Assembly (NCBI GenBank): GCA_964016985.1
Contig: OZ024824.1
Location: 119,804,951 to 119,868,950, forward strand
Length of the DNA: 64,000 nucleotides
Direction: 5' to 3'
From: Anodontia alba
Taxonomy: Eukaryota > Mollusca > Bivalvia > Lucinida > Lucinidae
A program made the translations under genes and the position numbers. The notes under the pieces were generated by a model, which made no database searches, was not told the DNA's origin, and saw only the letters and a list, made by a program, of their open reading frames with translations. Positions 1 through 10,709 of the stretch are shown here, one piece after another (within the stretch, counting starts at the first letter, position 1; each line of letters opens with the position of its first letter).

Positions 1-1532
1 TGTCATGAAGTCTGTGATGCCCTTGTTTATCTTTTGGTTAATATTTTTGTTAGATTTGAAACTAAACTTTATAGACAAACTATTGGTATTCCGATGGGAA
101 CTAATTGTGTGCCTCTTGTTGTAGATTTGTTTCTTTTTTGTTATGAGAGAGATTTCATGAAGTCTCTCTCACATGAAAATCAGGCTGACATTATTGAGGA
201 TTTTAATTCAACTTCAAGATACCTTGACGATTTATTAAATATTGACAATATTTACTTTGACCAAATGGTGGACCGGATATACCCTACAGAACTCTAATTA
301 AATAGAGCAAATTCTTCCGATACCGAGGTACCTTTTTTGTATTTGAATCTATGTATATCTAATGGTACAGTTTCCACCAAAATTTATGATAAACGGGACG
401 ATTCTGATTTTGATATAGTCAATTTCCCTTTTCTGGATGGCGATGTCCCCCGGCATACCTCATATGGGGTGTACATATCTCAACTTATAAGATTCGCCAG
501 AGCTTCTTCAAATCTTAATGACTTTAACTACCGTAATAAAGCCCTTACTGCCAAACTCCTTAGGCAGGGTTATCATTATTTTAAACTTCGTAAGGCATTT
601 TCGAAATTTTATCGCAGACACAGTGCCTTGTTAGAAAAATATAGCGTCATTCTGAAAACACTTCTGCAACAAGGTATATCGGAACCAGAATTTTACGGTG
701 ACTTAGTGTACAGATTTAGAAAAAGTGTAGGTAAATCTAACTTTTCGGAGGAATTCAGAAAACTTATTAACCGTTATAAAAGAATTGGCTATAGTCTGGA
801 TATTATGCGGCAGACCTCATGCCTAGTTGTCAACCCTATCATTGTTGATGGCTATGCTTCACTCTGTTATTGCACGACGGCGGTTCGGGCATGAGACTCA
901 ATGTCGACCTCTTCGTAAAACTTTAACCATTGCGTTGGGGCTTGACGATATGTCGTTTGCTTGGCCCGCCGTGGTCCAACTATAGGTTTTCATTTACACT
1001 GGCATACAGTAGCATTAGCCATGAGTACTTGTCTTTCTTTATTATAGTGATTAATTTGATTTTTATGTTTTCGCTTTGATGCATTGACTGAGTTGGGAGC
1101 CTTTATACGAACCGAATTTTTATGTATTTCTGTATTAAGAGTAGCATCAGGACCCAGGGTGAAGTTAGCTGTAAAAATGCTTTCAACCCCACCCCACCCC
1201 CCCCCCCGCCCCCGGTGGTTTGCTCTACCGACCGTTCTAAGGCGGTGGTCCCAGTGTTAGTCTTACTCTTTGTTGCTTTGTAGTTTATTCTACGAGGCGA
1301 TTTGTCGTATGTCTTTCCGTGTGTCATTTTGTTCTTGTGTTTTTCAGTCCTTTTAGTATTGCGATTACCTTGCTTGGGGAAGATAGAGCTAATCTCAATG
1401 CTTTTCGTACGTTTGTTCGGTTTGTGCTTGTTTAGATTTTTCGGTTTCCTCTTCCTCTTGGGGTCTGGGAAAGGGCTGCGGTTTGTGATTGTGGCACTCC
1501 CTGGACTTTCCTCTTACCTTTGTTGTCAGCAA
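1..1532 (+). mobile_element. Penelope-like retroelement, 3' half (PLE-1)
   Basis: The window opens inside a retroelement whose reverse transcriptase resembles Penelope-like proteins. It holds the palm and thumb of the RT (to 894) and a long 3' region (895-1532) that recurs at least 20 times in the window on both strands; I call that region the PLE tail. The tail contains a C-rich tract (about 1186-1215) and ends in a constant ACTTTCCTCTTACC-like motif. No GIY-YIG endonuclease is visible here or in the other copies. The assignment rests on the full layout pieced together from several copies, including a PKLH-type motif ahead of the palm. A Naiad-type PLE is possible but not shown. Confidence 0.7.
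34..894 (+). pseudogene. PLE reverse transcriptase fragment, one nonsense codon
   Basis: One reading frame runs through both halves. It shows GIPMGTNC (a fingers/palm motif), then the catalytic YLDD at about 220-231, then NFPFLDGD and a basic C-terminal region ending CTTAVRA. A single TAA at 295-297 interrupts it where sister copies read CAA after EL, so this is one nonsense mutation and not two genes. The catalytic aspartates are intact. The N-terminal part lies outside the window. The enzyme would copy element RNA into DNA at a nicked target. Confidence 0.75.
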
Positions 1533-1843
1533 ACTCAACCTGCTCATTCAGCTTTAACGACGACCACAAGGCAAGAAGGTGCCAAAGAAATTAGATGTCT
1601 CCAAACTGAAACAAGACAACAAGCGGTAAGCATTCGTCAATGATCTCTGCAGCCGTTTAGATACACTGGAACACATTTCAGAAGATGTAGATGAGAGCTG
1701 GACAGTCTTCAGAAACACCATTCACTCTTCAGCAATGGATTCCCTAGGACCAGTATCTCGCAAACATTAAGATTGGTTTGATGAGAATGACAAAGAAATT
1801 CAGGGACTCCTTGAAGAGAAACACCAAAAGCACAAGTCTTACC

Positions 1844-2049
1844 TTTTGTGTCATTTTGTTCTTGTGTTTTTCAGTCCTTTTAGGATTGCAATTACCTCGC
1901 TTGGGGAAGAGAGAGCTAATCTTAGTGCTTTTCGTACATTTGTTCGGTTTGTGCTTGTTTAGATTTGTCGGTTTCCTCTTCCTCTTGGGGTCTGGGAAGG
2001 GCTGCGGTTTGTGATTGTGGCACTCCTTGGACTTTTCTCTTACTTTTTT
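1844..2049 (+). mobile_element. PLE tail insertion inside the LINE
   Basis: A 206-bp piece of the PLE tail splits LINE linker sequence. The 4-bp TACC is found on both sides (1840-1843 and 2050-2053); it reads as TTACC if the adjoining T run is counted. The piece begins inside the tail (5' truncated) and ends at the common CTCTTAC-T-run end. Confidence 0.8.
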
Positions 2050-2054
2050 TACCT

Positions 2055-4162
2055 CAGAAGTACCAGTTTAGTATCTAGAAAGCCTATTCAAACATATGCA
2101 AGACAGTTCAGACGAAGCTCAGAGGCATGCAGGACTTCTGGCTGAGAAAAAAGGCTGATGGAATCCAGTCCTTTGCAGACAGAAAGGACATGAAAAAGTT
2201 CTTTGATGCTCTAAAGACAGTATATGGTCCCAGGACTCAGGAACCACCCCACACCTTAGTGCAGATGGAACTAGTCTTTTGACTGATAAAGAAGCTATCT
2301 TGAAAAGATGGGCTGAACACTTTGATGATGTCCTTAATCGGCCATCATCTATCAACGATGAAGCTATCAACAGATTACCATAGGTGGAATTTAATCCGCT
2401 ACTTGATGAGCTCCCAACCGTCTCTGAAACAGTGAAAGCAATAAAACTCCTGTCATCTGGAAATGCTCTAGGATCAGACGCAATACCTGCAGAGATCTAC
2501 AAAGCAGGAGGTCCTCCAGTTGCAGAGAAACTGACAGAGGTATTTCACATTATGTGGAGAAAAGCAGTCATCCCTCAAGAATTCTAGGATGCAACAATTA
2601 TCCACCTATTTAAAAGGAAAAGGAATCCTCAAGTCTGTGACAATCATCGAGGCATCTCTTTATTGTCGATTGCTGGGAAGATTCTTGCAAGGGTCCAACT
2701 GAACCGATTGAATGAACACCTGGAACGGTCAGGGCTTCTACCAGAAAGCCAGTGTGGATTCAGGAAAAACAGAGGAACAATAGACATGATCTTCACAGCA
2801 CGACAGCTTCAAGAAAAATGCCAGGAATAGAATGTGGACCTCTACATGACCTTTGTCGACCTTACCAAAGCATTTGTCACAGTCAGTCGTGAGGGACTTT
2901 GGAAAATTATGGCAAAGTTTGGTTGTCCTGCCAAATTCATAGCAGTGGTGCGGCAGTTCCATGATGGTATGCTTGCAAGGGTCCAAAATGATGGCGAGTT
3001 TTCTGATCCGTTTCCTGTGACAAATGGAGTTAAGCAAGGCTGTGTACTAGCTTCAACACTTTCAGCATGATGTTTTCTGCCATGCTTACAGATGTTTTCC
3101 AGGATAGTGACAATGGTATACCTATTAGGTATCGTTTTGATGGGAAGCTTTTCAACCTAAGAAGGTTGCAAGCTAAATCTAAGGTGCAGACAGAGGTGCT
3201 AGACGAATTTCTTTGCTGATGACATGGCAAAGGGTGCTCCAACGGAAGAGAAAATGCAAAAAGGTGTGGATCAAGTATCTGATTCATGTGACAGCTATGA
3301 TCTCACAATCAGCATAAAAAAGACGGAGACAGTATACCAGCCAGCATATGGAAAGCCTTACAAGGAGCCTACCATCACAGTGAAAGGTCAACAACTGCAA
3401 GTGGTAGCCAGGTTCACCTACCTTGGAAGCACATTGTCTGGAGTTGTGCACATTGATGATGAAGTCAATGCTAGAATTGCCAAAGCTAGTGCAACAATTG
3501 GCCGGCTACGTGGAAGTATTTGGGACCGAAGTGGAATCAGACTTGACACAAAGCTGAAAGTATGTAGATCGGTAGTGCTGCCAACACTTTTATACGCATG
3601 CGAAACTTGGACAGTTTACCAACGGTATGCCAAAAGACTGAACCACTTCCATACAAGCTGTCTTAGAAAACTTCTAAAGATCAAGTGGCAAGACAGGATT
3701 CCAGACACAGAAGTCCTGAAAAGGGCGGGAATGCAGAGTATACATACTCTTCTGAAATAGGTACAGTTAAGATGGACAGGCCATGTTACCAGAATGCCTG
3801 ATGAACGTTTGCCAAAGAAAATCCTCTATGAAGAACTTCAAGTAGGAAAACGCTCCCATGGTGGTCAGAAGAAGCGATACAAGGACAACCTCAAAGCCTC
3901 CCTAAAAGACTTCAACATACCAACAGAGTCATGGAAACAGATTGCACAAGATCGTACAAAGTGGCGAGGCCTCATAAAAAGGGGAGCTGGTGAATACAAA
4001 GCAAAAAGAATCAGCGAAGCCGAGCAGAAACGTGCACAGTGGAAAGCCAGAGCTAAGGCATCACCAACAGAGCTTTCTTCCTCAGATCTCTCTTGTTCTA
4101 TCTGTAACAGGCAGTTTAGAGCTAAGATTGGTCGCACCAGCCATCTTAGAACACACAAATAA
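2055..4162 (+). pseudogene. LINE reverse transcriptase with C-terminal C2H2 finger, broken
   Basis: RT motifs appear in order across three frames: GSDAIPAEIYKAGG (about 2475), HRGISLL, QCGFRKNRGTIDMIF, FVDLTKAF, NGVKQGCVLAS, then LFADD (FADD instead of YADD, about 3212-3227) and FTYLGSTLS. The C-terminal region has a RWTGHVTRM motif and ends with CSICNRQF...HLRTH, a C2H2 finger expected in this LINE family, before the stop at 4160-4162. Stops at about 2585, 2828 and 3758 and frameshifts near 2380, 3060 and 3205 make it nonfunctional. Confidence 0.85.
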
Positions 4163-4225
4163 TAACACATCACACAGTTGATAAGGATTGGTCATTGTCA
4201 GTAATGACAGAAGAACAACGTATTT

Positions 4226-4240
4226 GTTTATTGTAATTAC

Positions 4241-4274
<34 letters not shown>

Positions 4275-4792
4275 CAAACAAAGCAAAAAAAAAAACAACA
4301 AAAAAAACAAGTAATCAAATTCAACCATGAGCACAGAAAAATGATACTTTATTTACCCCAAACTCCTATCCTATGTCTTATTTGAAACAGCACATTGCTT
4401 TTCGTAATGGAATACCACAAATCCACCACTACTTGGTCCTCCAATTTGTTTTTATTATTATTATTTTTTTTTATTAATCTGTTGGTGCCAAATTATGATA
4501 ATGTAGTTGTAGGGAGAACTAATTGTGCTGGTGCGTTGCTGTTGCGAGACGTCGAAGTGGTCCACAAACCAAGTACGCGTTGAGTTGCTAAGAGACATTC
4601 ATTTCCTCATACCATCTGAGGCCAGCCGTATCTTGAAGCATCATCTGATCTCTTATAGTAAAAGGTGCCAGCAATCCGATCGTATATAATAGTCTAGCGA
4701 ATGTCTTTACAAAATGCGCTTTGTATGCGCCGTATCATATTATGATGCATTCTCTTTGACAGTGCATACATCTTGACCACCTTGCCACCGTA
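4226..4792 (+). other. Host intron-unit remnant without its sushi exon
   Basis: This is the post-exon part of the sushi unit (markers ATTGTAATTACCTG, GAGCACAGAAAAATGA, ACTACTTGGTCCTCC), matching sequence that follows each sushi exon elsewhere. The exon itself is absent: the LINE lies where exon and upstream flank should be. An A-rich tract of about 60 bp (4250-4310) replaces a short T/A run seen in other units. From about 4505 the sequence is a short BEL/Pao relic on the minus strand. No gene is seen. Confidence 0.65.
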
Positions 4793-4973
4793 CACCAAGT
4801 TTTTAGATGGTAAAGATTCAAAATTTTGTTTTCAACCAGAGGGTCATATTGTTATTGGTAATTTGAAGATAATAACTGAATCACGAATTCGTTCATTTAT
4901 TTCAAAAAGCCTAAATATAAATTCCCAGCCCACATTGATTTCAATTAATGTCGGAAAACAATTGCCAGTGCCT
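4793..4973 (+). mobile_element. PLE N-terminal fragment
   Basis: Translation gives KDSKFCFQPEGHIVIGNLKI followed by SRIRSF, the N-terminal region of the same PLE family (GHIVTGNLKIITDSRIRS in other copies). It is fused on its left to a BEL/Pao relic at the same junction seen near 10530, 14085, 35265, 38335 and 49195, so the fusion predates duplication of the units. Confidence 0.65.
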
Positions 4974-5145
4974 TGTTTGTTTGTGTTGAGGGTTTACGGT
5001 CCAGTCAATTGAATGGGGTCATGTCGAGCGCAGTCATTTTATTTAACCACGTTTTTATTGGGCAGGCTAAGTCCTCTAAGAGGTTAACCTGTATTGTGTT
5101 CGTTTTTTCGCCCAAAACTGACAACTGTCCTTCTTGAATCTAAGG
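4974..5145 (-). mobile_element. Truncated tRNA-derived SINE
   Basis: The 3' part of the SINE described at 38503-38752, inserted at the same position of the PLE fragment (after GCCAGTGC). Its tRNA-like head is missing because the truncated Gypsy copy A begins here. Confidence 0.6.
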
Positions 5146-6420
5146 TAAGGTGACGATTTATACTGAGTAATGCCCAACTCATGCATGACTTGTTGAACAA
5201 TTCCAGACATGAAATTTGAGCCCTGATCCGACTGAACAGACTTTTGAAGGCCTACAAATGTGAGAAACTTTACCAGAGCCCTAACGATGTTCTTAGTTTT
5301 AATATTCCTAAGTGGAATAGCTTCTGGGAAACGTGTAGAAGCATACATTATAGTGAGAAGATACTCATGACTTAGGTTTGGGCAAGGGACCAACACAGTC
5401 AATAATGATTCTGTTAAAAGGTTCATCAAAAGCAGGTATGGGCTGTAAATGAGCTTTTGTTATTGTCTGGTTGGGTTTTCCTACCATCTGACAAGTATGG
5501 CAAGATTTGCAAAACTGAGAAACATCAGATTTTAACCATGGCCAGTAAAATGGTTAAGAATTTTGTGATAGGTCTTATTTATACCTAAATCACCTGACAT
5601 GGGAGTCTCATGGGCCAAGTTCAAAATTTCAGGGCGATAAAAAAGGTAAGAGAAAAGTCCAGGGAGTGCCACAATCACAAACCGCAGCCCTTCCCAGACC
5701 CCAAGAGGAAGAGAAAATCGACAAATCTAAACAAGCACGAACCAAACAAACGTACAAAAAGCACTAAGATTAGCTCTCTCTTCCCCAAGCGAGGTAATCG
5801 CAATACTAAAAGGACTGACAAACAAAAGAACAAAATGACACACGGAATAACATACAACAAATCGTCTCGTAGAATAAACCACAAAGCAACAAAGAGTAAG
5901 ACTAACGCCGGGACCACCGCCTTATAACGGTAAACCCTTGGAACCACTATTTGGTGATTAACAGTCCACTCATCTTCTGCTGAGACATCATGAGGACGCA
6001 TTTTCTCATTAAAATGCCATTTTTGACACAGAAACAGATTGGGACTTGATCTATTTCTTTCTCATCAAATGCCCTTTCAAATAAAGGCAAAATATCAGGG
6101 TCATTAAGCTGTTCCTTGCAAAGTTGTGACTTTGACACCAAGTCATGACCTTGACCTTGGTCATTTAATATTGAAGAGTAAAGACTGGACTCTGACTTGT
6201 CACTTAAGTCTGTCTGCTTGTCAGACAGGCTGGATGAAAGAGAATTTGTAATCTCATGTTTAAAAGACTGACCCATAAAGGTATCAGTTAAATCAATGTC
6301 CCCATCATTTTGTTTTGCTTTCTTTGCCATGGCCCTTGTAATGGCACAAGATGGGTACAGATCAGGGATTTCCTGTTCAGTGGGATCAGGTGGCTGATCA
6401 ATACAAGGTGTGTTAGTTAA
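5146..6420 (-). pseudogene. Gypsy A integrase fragment
   Basis: Minus-strand segments read TRAMAKKAKQ, the acidic spacer, RVYR, then after the inserted PLE tail the zinc-domain region, the catalytic core with NFMSGI near 5210, and LGITQYKSSPY, where the element is cut off. The glutamate of the D,D-35-E triad lies beyond the break and is missing. The insertion falls exactly in the RVYR|P codon region. Confidence 0.75.
5642..5930 (-). mobile_element. PLE tail insertion in Gypsy A
   Basis: Antisense PLE tail of 289 bp. Copy B is uninterrupted here (about 18025-18035), which defines the edges exactly: TAAA is duplicated at 5638-5641 and 5931-5934. The constant end (AAAGGTAAGAGAAAAGTCC on the + strand) lies left; the truncated end lies right. 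Confidence 0.88.
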
Positions 6421-6888
6421 AAGGTGTTTACCACAACCTTATCTCCTGCTAAGTCATTGCCTAACAGTAAATGAACACCTTTAAAAGGTAAAGAAGGTCG
6501 AATACCAACAGCCACTAAGCCAGTCACCAAGTCTGAGGATAAATAAATGTTATGAAGAGGAACATTTACAAATCCACACTCTACACCCTGAATAAGGACA
6601 CTTGTCCCAGAAGAAGTCTTCTCAGAAAAAGGCAGAGTATCTGCTAAAATAAGGGATTGAGCACGCTCCAGTATCTCGTAAGATTTTAATTGGGGTAGAC
6701 TAGGCATAGTCACTATTTAGTGGCACAAAACCTGATAAGAATGGTTCATAAATCTCCATAACAGAATCAGTCTCAGGCCTTTCGGTCTGGATAGCATCTT
6801 CCTCCTTAACACATGACTGCGGTTTTGACCGTAAAGAGGTAAGGCCAGTACGTTTAAGCCCCTCTTGTTTTTCTTTCTTTCTTTTCAA
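6417..6888 (-). pseudogene. Gypsy A retropepsin-like protease, frameshifted
   Basis: Minus strand reads PIKILRDTGA, the aspartic protease active site with its Asp codon at 6673-6675, followed directly by a 1-nt insertion compared with copy B that throws the frame before QSLILADTLPFSEK. Further motifs are GVECGFVNVPLHNIYLSS and LLLGNDLAGDKVV. The catalytic Asp survives here but is lost in copy B. Confidence 0.8.
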
Positions 6889-7980
6889 ATGTAAGCACTC
6901 AGAAATAGTATGACCTGTCTTTTTGCAATATTTGCAAATTGGTTGAGATAAGGAATTTTGATCCTTGTTTTCACCAAAAGATTTGGGTTTAGGAGTAAAT
7001 GTTTGGCTTTAACTGCCAGATAGATTACTAGGACTATGTTTGGATCCAGATTGTGGAAAAAAAATGGTCTTCTAGAGGGATTATTAATAAAGGAAACCTT
7101 ATGTGTTAAAGCATAGTCGTCTGCAAGTCTAGCTGCAGCTTCCAAAGTTTCAACTTGTTTCTCATCTAGAAAGGACTTAATGTCTGAATTTATGCACCTT
7201 TTTAACTCCTCTACAAGCATGAGCTGCCTAAGTTTTTCATGATCAGAGCCAATTTTCTTTGAAGAACACCACCTGTCAAATAGCTGCTTTTTAGTTCTAG
7301 CGAATTCTACATGGGTCTGCTCATTTTCTTTCTTACAGTTCCTATATTTTTGCCTGTAACCCTCAGGGACTAACTCATAAGCCTTAAGAATTAGTTCCTT
7401 TACCGTATCATAACTGGAGCTCTGCTCAACAGTCAGCTGAGTATAAATCTCTCGAGCCTTCCCAATTATTACACTTTGCAAAAGCAAGGTCCAGTGCTCC
7501 TTTGGCCATTTTAAATTTTCTGCTACTTTTTCAAAAATGAAGAAAATATTTGTCAACCTCTTTTTCCTGAAATGGAGGAACTAATCTGATGTGTCTGGTA
7601 ACATCAAAATGAACGCCAAAGTCTAAAGGTTGCGGTTTTACCGTCTTGTTTTGCACTTCTAATTCTTTTATTCTTAAACTGAATTGTCTCACTTTATCTT
7701 TTTCTTCTTTTTCTATTTTTTCTTTCAGAATTCTTTCTTCCATTTCTATTCTTTCTTTCTGCATTTGTCTTTCTTGTTCAATTTTAAATTTTTCTTGCTC
7801 TAATCTTAATTTTTCAAGTTCAATTTGTTTCTGAACCTCAAGTTCTTGCATTTGCAAACCTGCCTGCGTAACGATAACAAGAGACAAAGCAGAAGAATCA
7901 AGTATTTCCTGATCAACCAAAAATTGAACCAAAAAATTTTGTATTTCCTGTTTAAGCATTGACTAGTTGACACTAGTCAA
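6885..7980 (-). pseudogene. Gypsy A gag
   Basis: N-terminal Glu/Lys/Gln-rich coiled coil (about 7690-7850), then a capsid region with HIRLVPPFQEKE, LKWPKEHWTLLLQSV, AYELVPEGYRQKYRN and FARTKKQLFDRWC, and a zinc knuckle near 6895-6940 of the form CX2CX4HX4C in an alternate frame (CKYC...GH...C). This capsid type is related to the SCAN domain, which is known to derive from Gmr1-like gag. Frameshifts occur near 7545 and 7010. Confidence 0.8.
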
Positions 7981-8360
7981 TTCATAGTGAGCAGCAATAT
8001 CCAAGAAATCTGACTTTTTTGCCAAATTTAACAGCTCCTGTGAAGGTGCAGCAAAAAAAGCTTGAAGGTCAAATGACATGATTGCTTTTTGCTGGTTTTA
8101 TCAAGTAAATTTATCAATCAGATCAGAGTTTATTTGTTGATATTTTTCAAAAGTTAATACTTACTTTTTTTTTACTTATTTATATTTTTTGAAAATCAAT
8201 ACTTGTTTTTTTTTTTTTTTTATTATTATTATTTATTTTTTTATCAAATAAAGATTTTTATGTTTACTTAAAGTTTTTAAAAGTCAGTACTTGTTTTATA
8301 GCAAACAAATACTTTTTTTTCTTTTAAGCTCAAACTTGTTTTAGCTCAAGAAAATGTTCA

Positions 8361-8378
8361 ATCCCGGACGAGCCCCCA
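8361..8378 (-). promoter_or_regulatory. Primer binding site, tRNA-Pro type
   Basis: Reading the minus strand from the 5' LTR, five bases separate the LTR from TGGGGGCTCGTCCGGGAT, an 18-nt match to the classic tRNA-Pro primer binding site. Confidence 0.85.
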
Positions 8379-8383
8379 ATTTC

Positions 8384-8983
8384 TGTTACGAGCCAGGCGT
8401 AACGAGAAAGAAATGAAAGTGAAACCAATAACAAGCTTTAAATTATTAACAATATCTATTCCACAAAAAAAAAAAAAAAAATAAGATAAGATTCAAAAAC
8501 AAAAGAATGTAAGTGAACATTACCTTTCAAGATTATGTCACAAAGTCCCTAAAAAATAATGCACAAGAATTTATAAAACAAATCCTTTGAATATCAGTTT
8601 CTGATTCCACAATTTAAAGTTCCTGAATTCAGAATTTAAGTCCAGAATGAATAAGATATTAAAGTAATCCAGTATAGAATAATTTCCAGCGAAAGTATAC
8701 AAAGATGCCCAGATGAAAGTTTTTTTCTCCTTATAATATCAAAGAACGTTCTAAAAAAAGAATTTACTGCAAGCATTTCTTATTTTCCAGGTTCCTTCAA
8801 GAAACTTCCAAATATTCTATGATATGCCAAAAATAACTCAGTCCAGAATCAAGAACATAAACATCATGTTATTGTAAACATGTTGTTCCAGAAAGTTATT
8901 TTTGGAAACATAGTAAATAAAGCTATTTATGGAAAAATAGTAAACATGATGTTTAAAATAATTGAACACCCTGTTATATAACA
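8384..8983 (-). repeat. Gypsy A 5' LTR
   Basis: A 600-bp LTR beginning TGTTACGAGCC and ending TATAACA on the + strand. It is clearly homologous to the 588- and 594-bp LTRs of copy B but more diverged from them than they are from each other. Confidence 0.85.
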
Positions 8984-9671
8984 ATAGGAAGTATGAAGAG
9001 TTGCATCGGGACCCAGTTTTAAGTTGGCTAGCCGTAAAAGTGCTTTAAACTCCCCGGTGGTTGATTCTACTGACCGTTGTAAGGCGGTAGTCCCGGTAAT
9101 AGTCTTACTCCGTGTTGTTCTTTGATTTATTCTAAGAGGTGCTTGGGGAAGAGAGCCTAATCTTAGTGTTTTTCGTACATTTGTTCAATATGCGCTCGTT
9201 TGGTTTTGTCTGTTTCCTCTTCCTCTTGGTGGCTGGGAAGTGGTGCGGTTTGTCATTGTGGCACTCCCCGAACATTTTTCTTATCTTTTTTTTTATTGCA
9301 GGTGGTGTTAATTTCCGATTATTAACCATACAGTAGCTATTTGTCGATGATTAAGCAGTATTTAAAACATGAGTAACAAGTAAAACTGGCGTTTACGTTT
9401 AAAGCAAGTGTATAATAACGTTATGGTTTTAAAATAAATAGAGTAAATACGGTAGAGACAGAATAATATTTTTCTACAATTACATTATCATGGTTGGACA
9501 CCAACAGATTAATCAAACTAATTACAGGATCAAGTAGAGGTAAATTTCGGGTATTCAATTTTACGTAATACAATGTTTCAAATAAGATGAAGGATACGCT
9601 CTGAATCAGTATTATAAATAGAGCCATTAAAACAGCGTGTATCAATAAGACAATATTACATTTTTGTGCAG
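8984..9671 (+). other. Diverged PLE tail and pre-exon intron
   Basis: 8984-9305 is an old PLE tail copy (TTGCATCGGGACCC ... CATTTTTCTTATC) recurring near 11205, 35635 and 38950. 9340-9671 is pre-exon intron with one arm of the inverted repeat that brackets the exon (about 9462-9600). No gene other than the exon that follows. Confidence 0.6.
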
Positions 9672-9848
9672 ATTGCGGTAAAATATATCCTCTCGAAAAC
9701 GGACATGCGCACTTCTCTGGATATACAACGACATTTAACAGTACAGTACCTGTACATTGTGATAAGGGATATGAAGTCGAAGGTGATGACCACATTCGTT
9801 GTCTTACTAGCGGCAACTGGAGCAGAACTTCAGCTTGCATAATAAAAG
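9672..9848 (+). CDS. Sushi/CCP exon copy 1
   Basis: A 177-nt exon between TTTTTGTGCAG and GTTTGTATG. The first two bases finish a Gly/Asp-type codon begun in the previous exon and the last base starts the next codon, so it is a symmetrical phase 1-1 exon of 59 codons. The module reads (D)CGKIYPLENGHAHFSG, then VHC, GYEVEG, IRC and GNWS...AC: four cysteines and the tryptophan before the last Cys of a sushi domain, whose disulphides pair 1-3 and 2-4. FNST and NWS are N-glycosylation sequons. This copy has no ATG upstream, which does not matter for an internal exon. Sushi modules act outside the cell in adhesion, complement control and recognition. Confidence 0.82.
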
Positions 9849-10709
9849 GTTTGTATGCGATGGATATGCCTTTTCAATAGCATCTTAATTACAATTTTCA
9901 CAATTCGTTTTCTTCATGTTTTGTTTTTCAAGGGCAACCATAATAGCATGCTGCTAAGCATTTGGTATTAACTTGTTGGTTCATTGACATTACCTGTAAA
10001 TCATTTTAAAACAAGTAATCAAATCCAACCATGAGCACAGAAAAATGATTCTTTATTTACCTTAAACTCCTATCCTATATCTTATTTGAAACAGTACATT
10101 GCTTTCCGTAATGGAATAGACAAATCCACCACTGCGTGTTCCTCCAATTATTTTTTTTTCAATAATCTGTTTGTGTCTAATTATGATAAAATTTAGTTGT
10201 AGGAAGAACTTATTATGCTGGTGCCGTGCTGTTTGCGAGACCTCAAAGTGGTCCTCACACCAAGTACGCGTCGAGTTGCTAAGAGATATTCATTTCCTCA
10301 TTCCATTTGAGGCCAGCTAAGAGATATTCATTTCCTCATTCCATTTGAGGCCAGCCGCACATATATCTTGAAGCATCATCTGAGCTCTTATGGTAAAAGG
10401 TGCCAGCAGTCCGACCATATTAAATAGTGTAGCGAGCGTTTTTACAAAATGCGCTTTGTATACATCAAATCATATTCTGGTGCATTATCTATGACAGTGA
10501 ACACATCTTGACCAGCTTGCCTCCATAAGCCAAGTTTTGAGATTGCAAAGATACAAAATTTTGTTTTCAACGGGCGGTCATATTGTTACTGATAATTTGA
10601 AGATTATAACCGATTCACGAATTCGTTCAGTTCTTTCAAAAGGACCTAAATATAAATTCCCAGCCAACATTGACTTCAGTATATGTCGGGAAACAGTTGC
10701 TAGTGCTTT
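9849..10709 (+). other. Post-exon intron, BEL/Pao and PLE relics
   Basis: Post-exon intron to about 10200, including the second inverted-repeat arm (about 10080-10215). A short BEL/Pao relic (minus strand) follows, with a 40-bp direct duplication at 10287-10353 (AGAGATATTCATTTCCTCAT twice). From about 10530 a PLE N-terminal fragment (GGHIVTDNLKIITDSRIRSV) leads to the SINE. Confidence 0.6.

Larger units (their letters stand above)
1533..4225 (+). mobile_element. 5'-truncated LINE (non-LTR retrotransposon)
   Basis: A non-LTR retrotransposon whose endonuclease half is missing. It starts in the linker before the RT (ends of the linker are read as KLKQDNK and RLDTLEHISEDVDESW), runs through an RT domain, and ends with a single C2H2 finger. 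Its left edge abuts the PLE-1 tail and its right edge rejoins host intron sequence (TTTATTGTAATTACC at about 4226). A PLE tail is inserted at 1844-2049. Proteins of this type are often annotated as craniofacial development protein 2-like or endonuclease-reverse transcriptase; I do not assign a clade. Confidence 0.8.
5146..8983 (-). mobile_element. Gypsy copy A: Gmr1-like LTR retrotransposon, 5' half
   Basis: On the minus strand this copy keeps the 5' LTR (8384-8983), primer binding site, gag, protease and the first part of integrase, then stops near 5146 inside integrase. Reverse transcriptase, RNase H and 3' LTR are absent. Comparison with copy B (14707-21063) shows the same order gag, protease, integrase. 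A PLE tail interrupts it at 5642-5930. The right flank rejoins the degraded PLE tail found in other sushi units. Confidence 0.85.
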
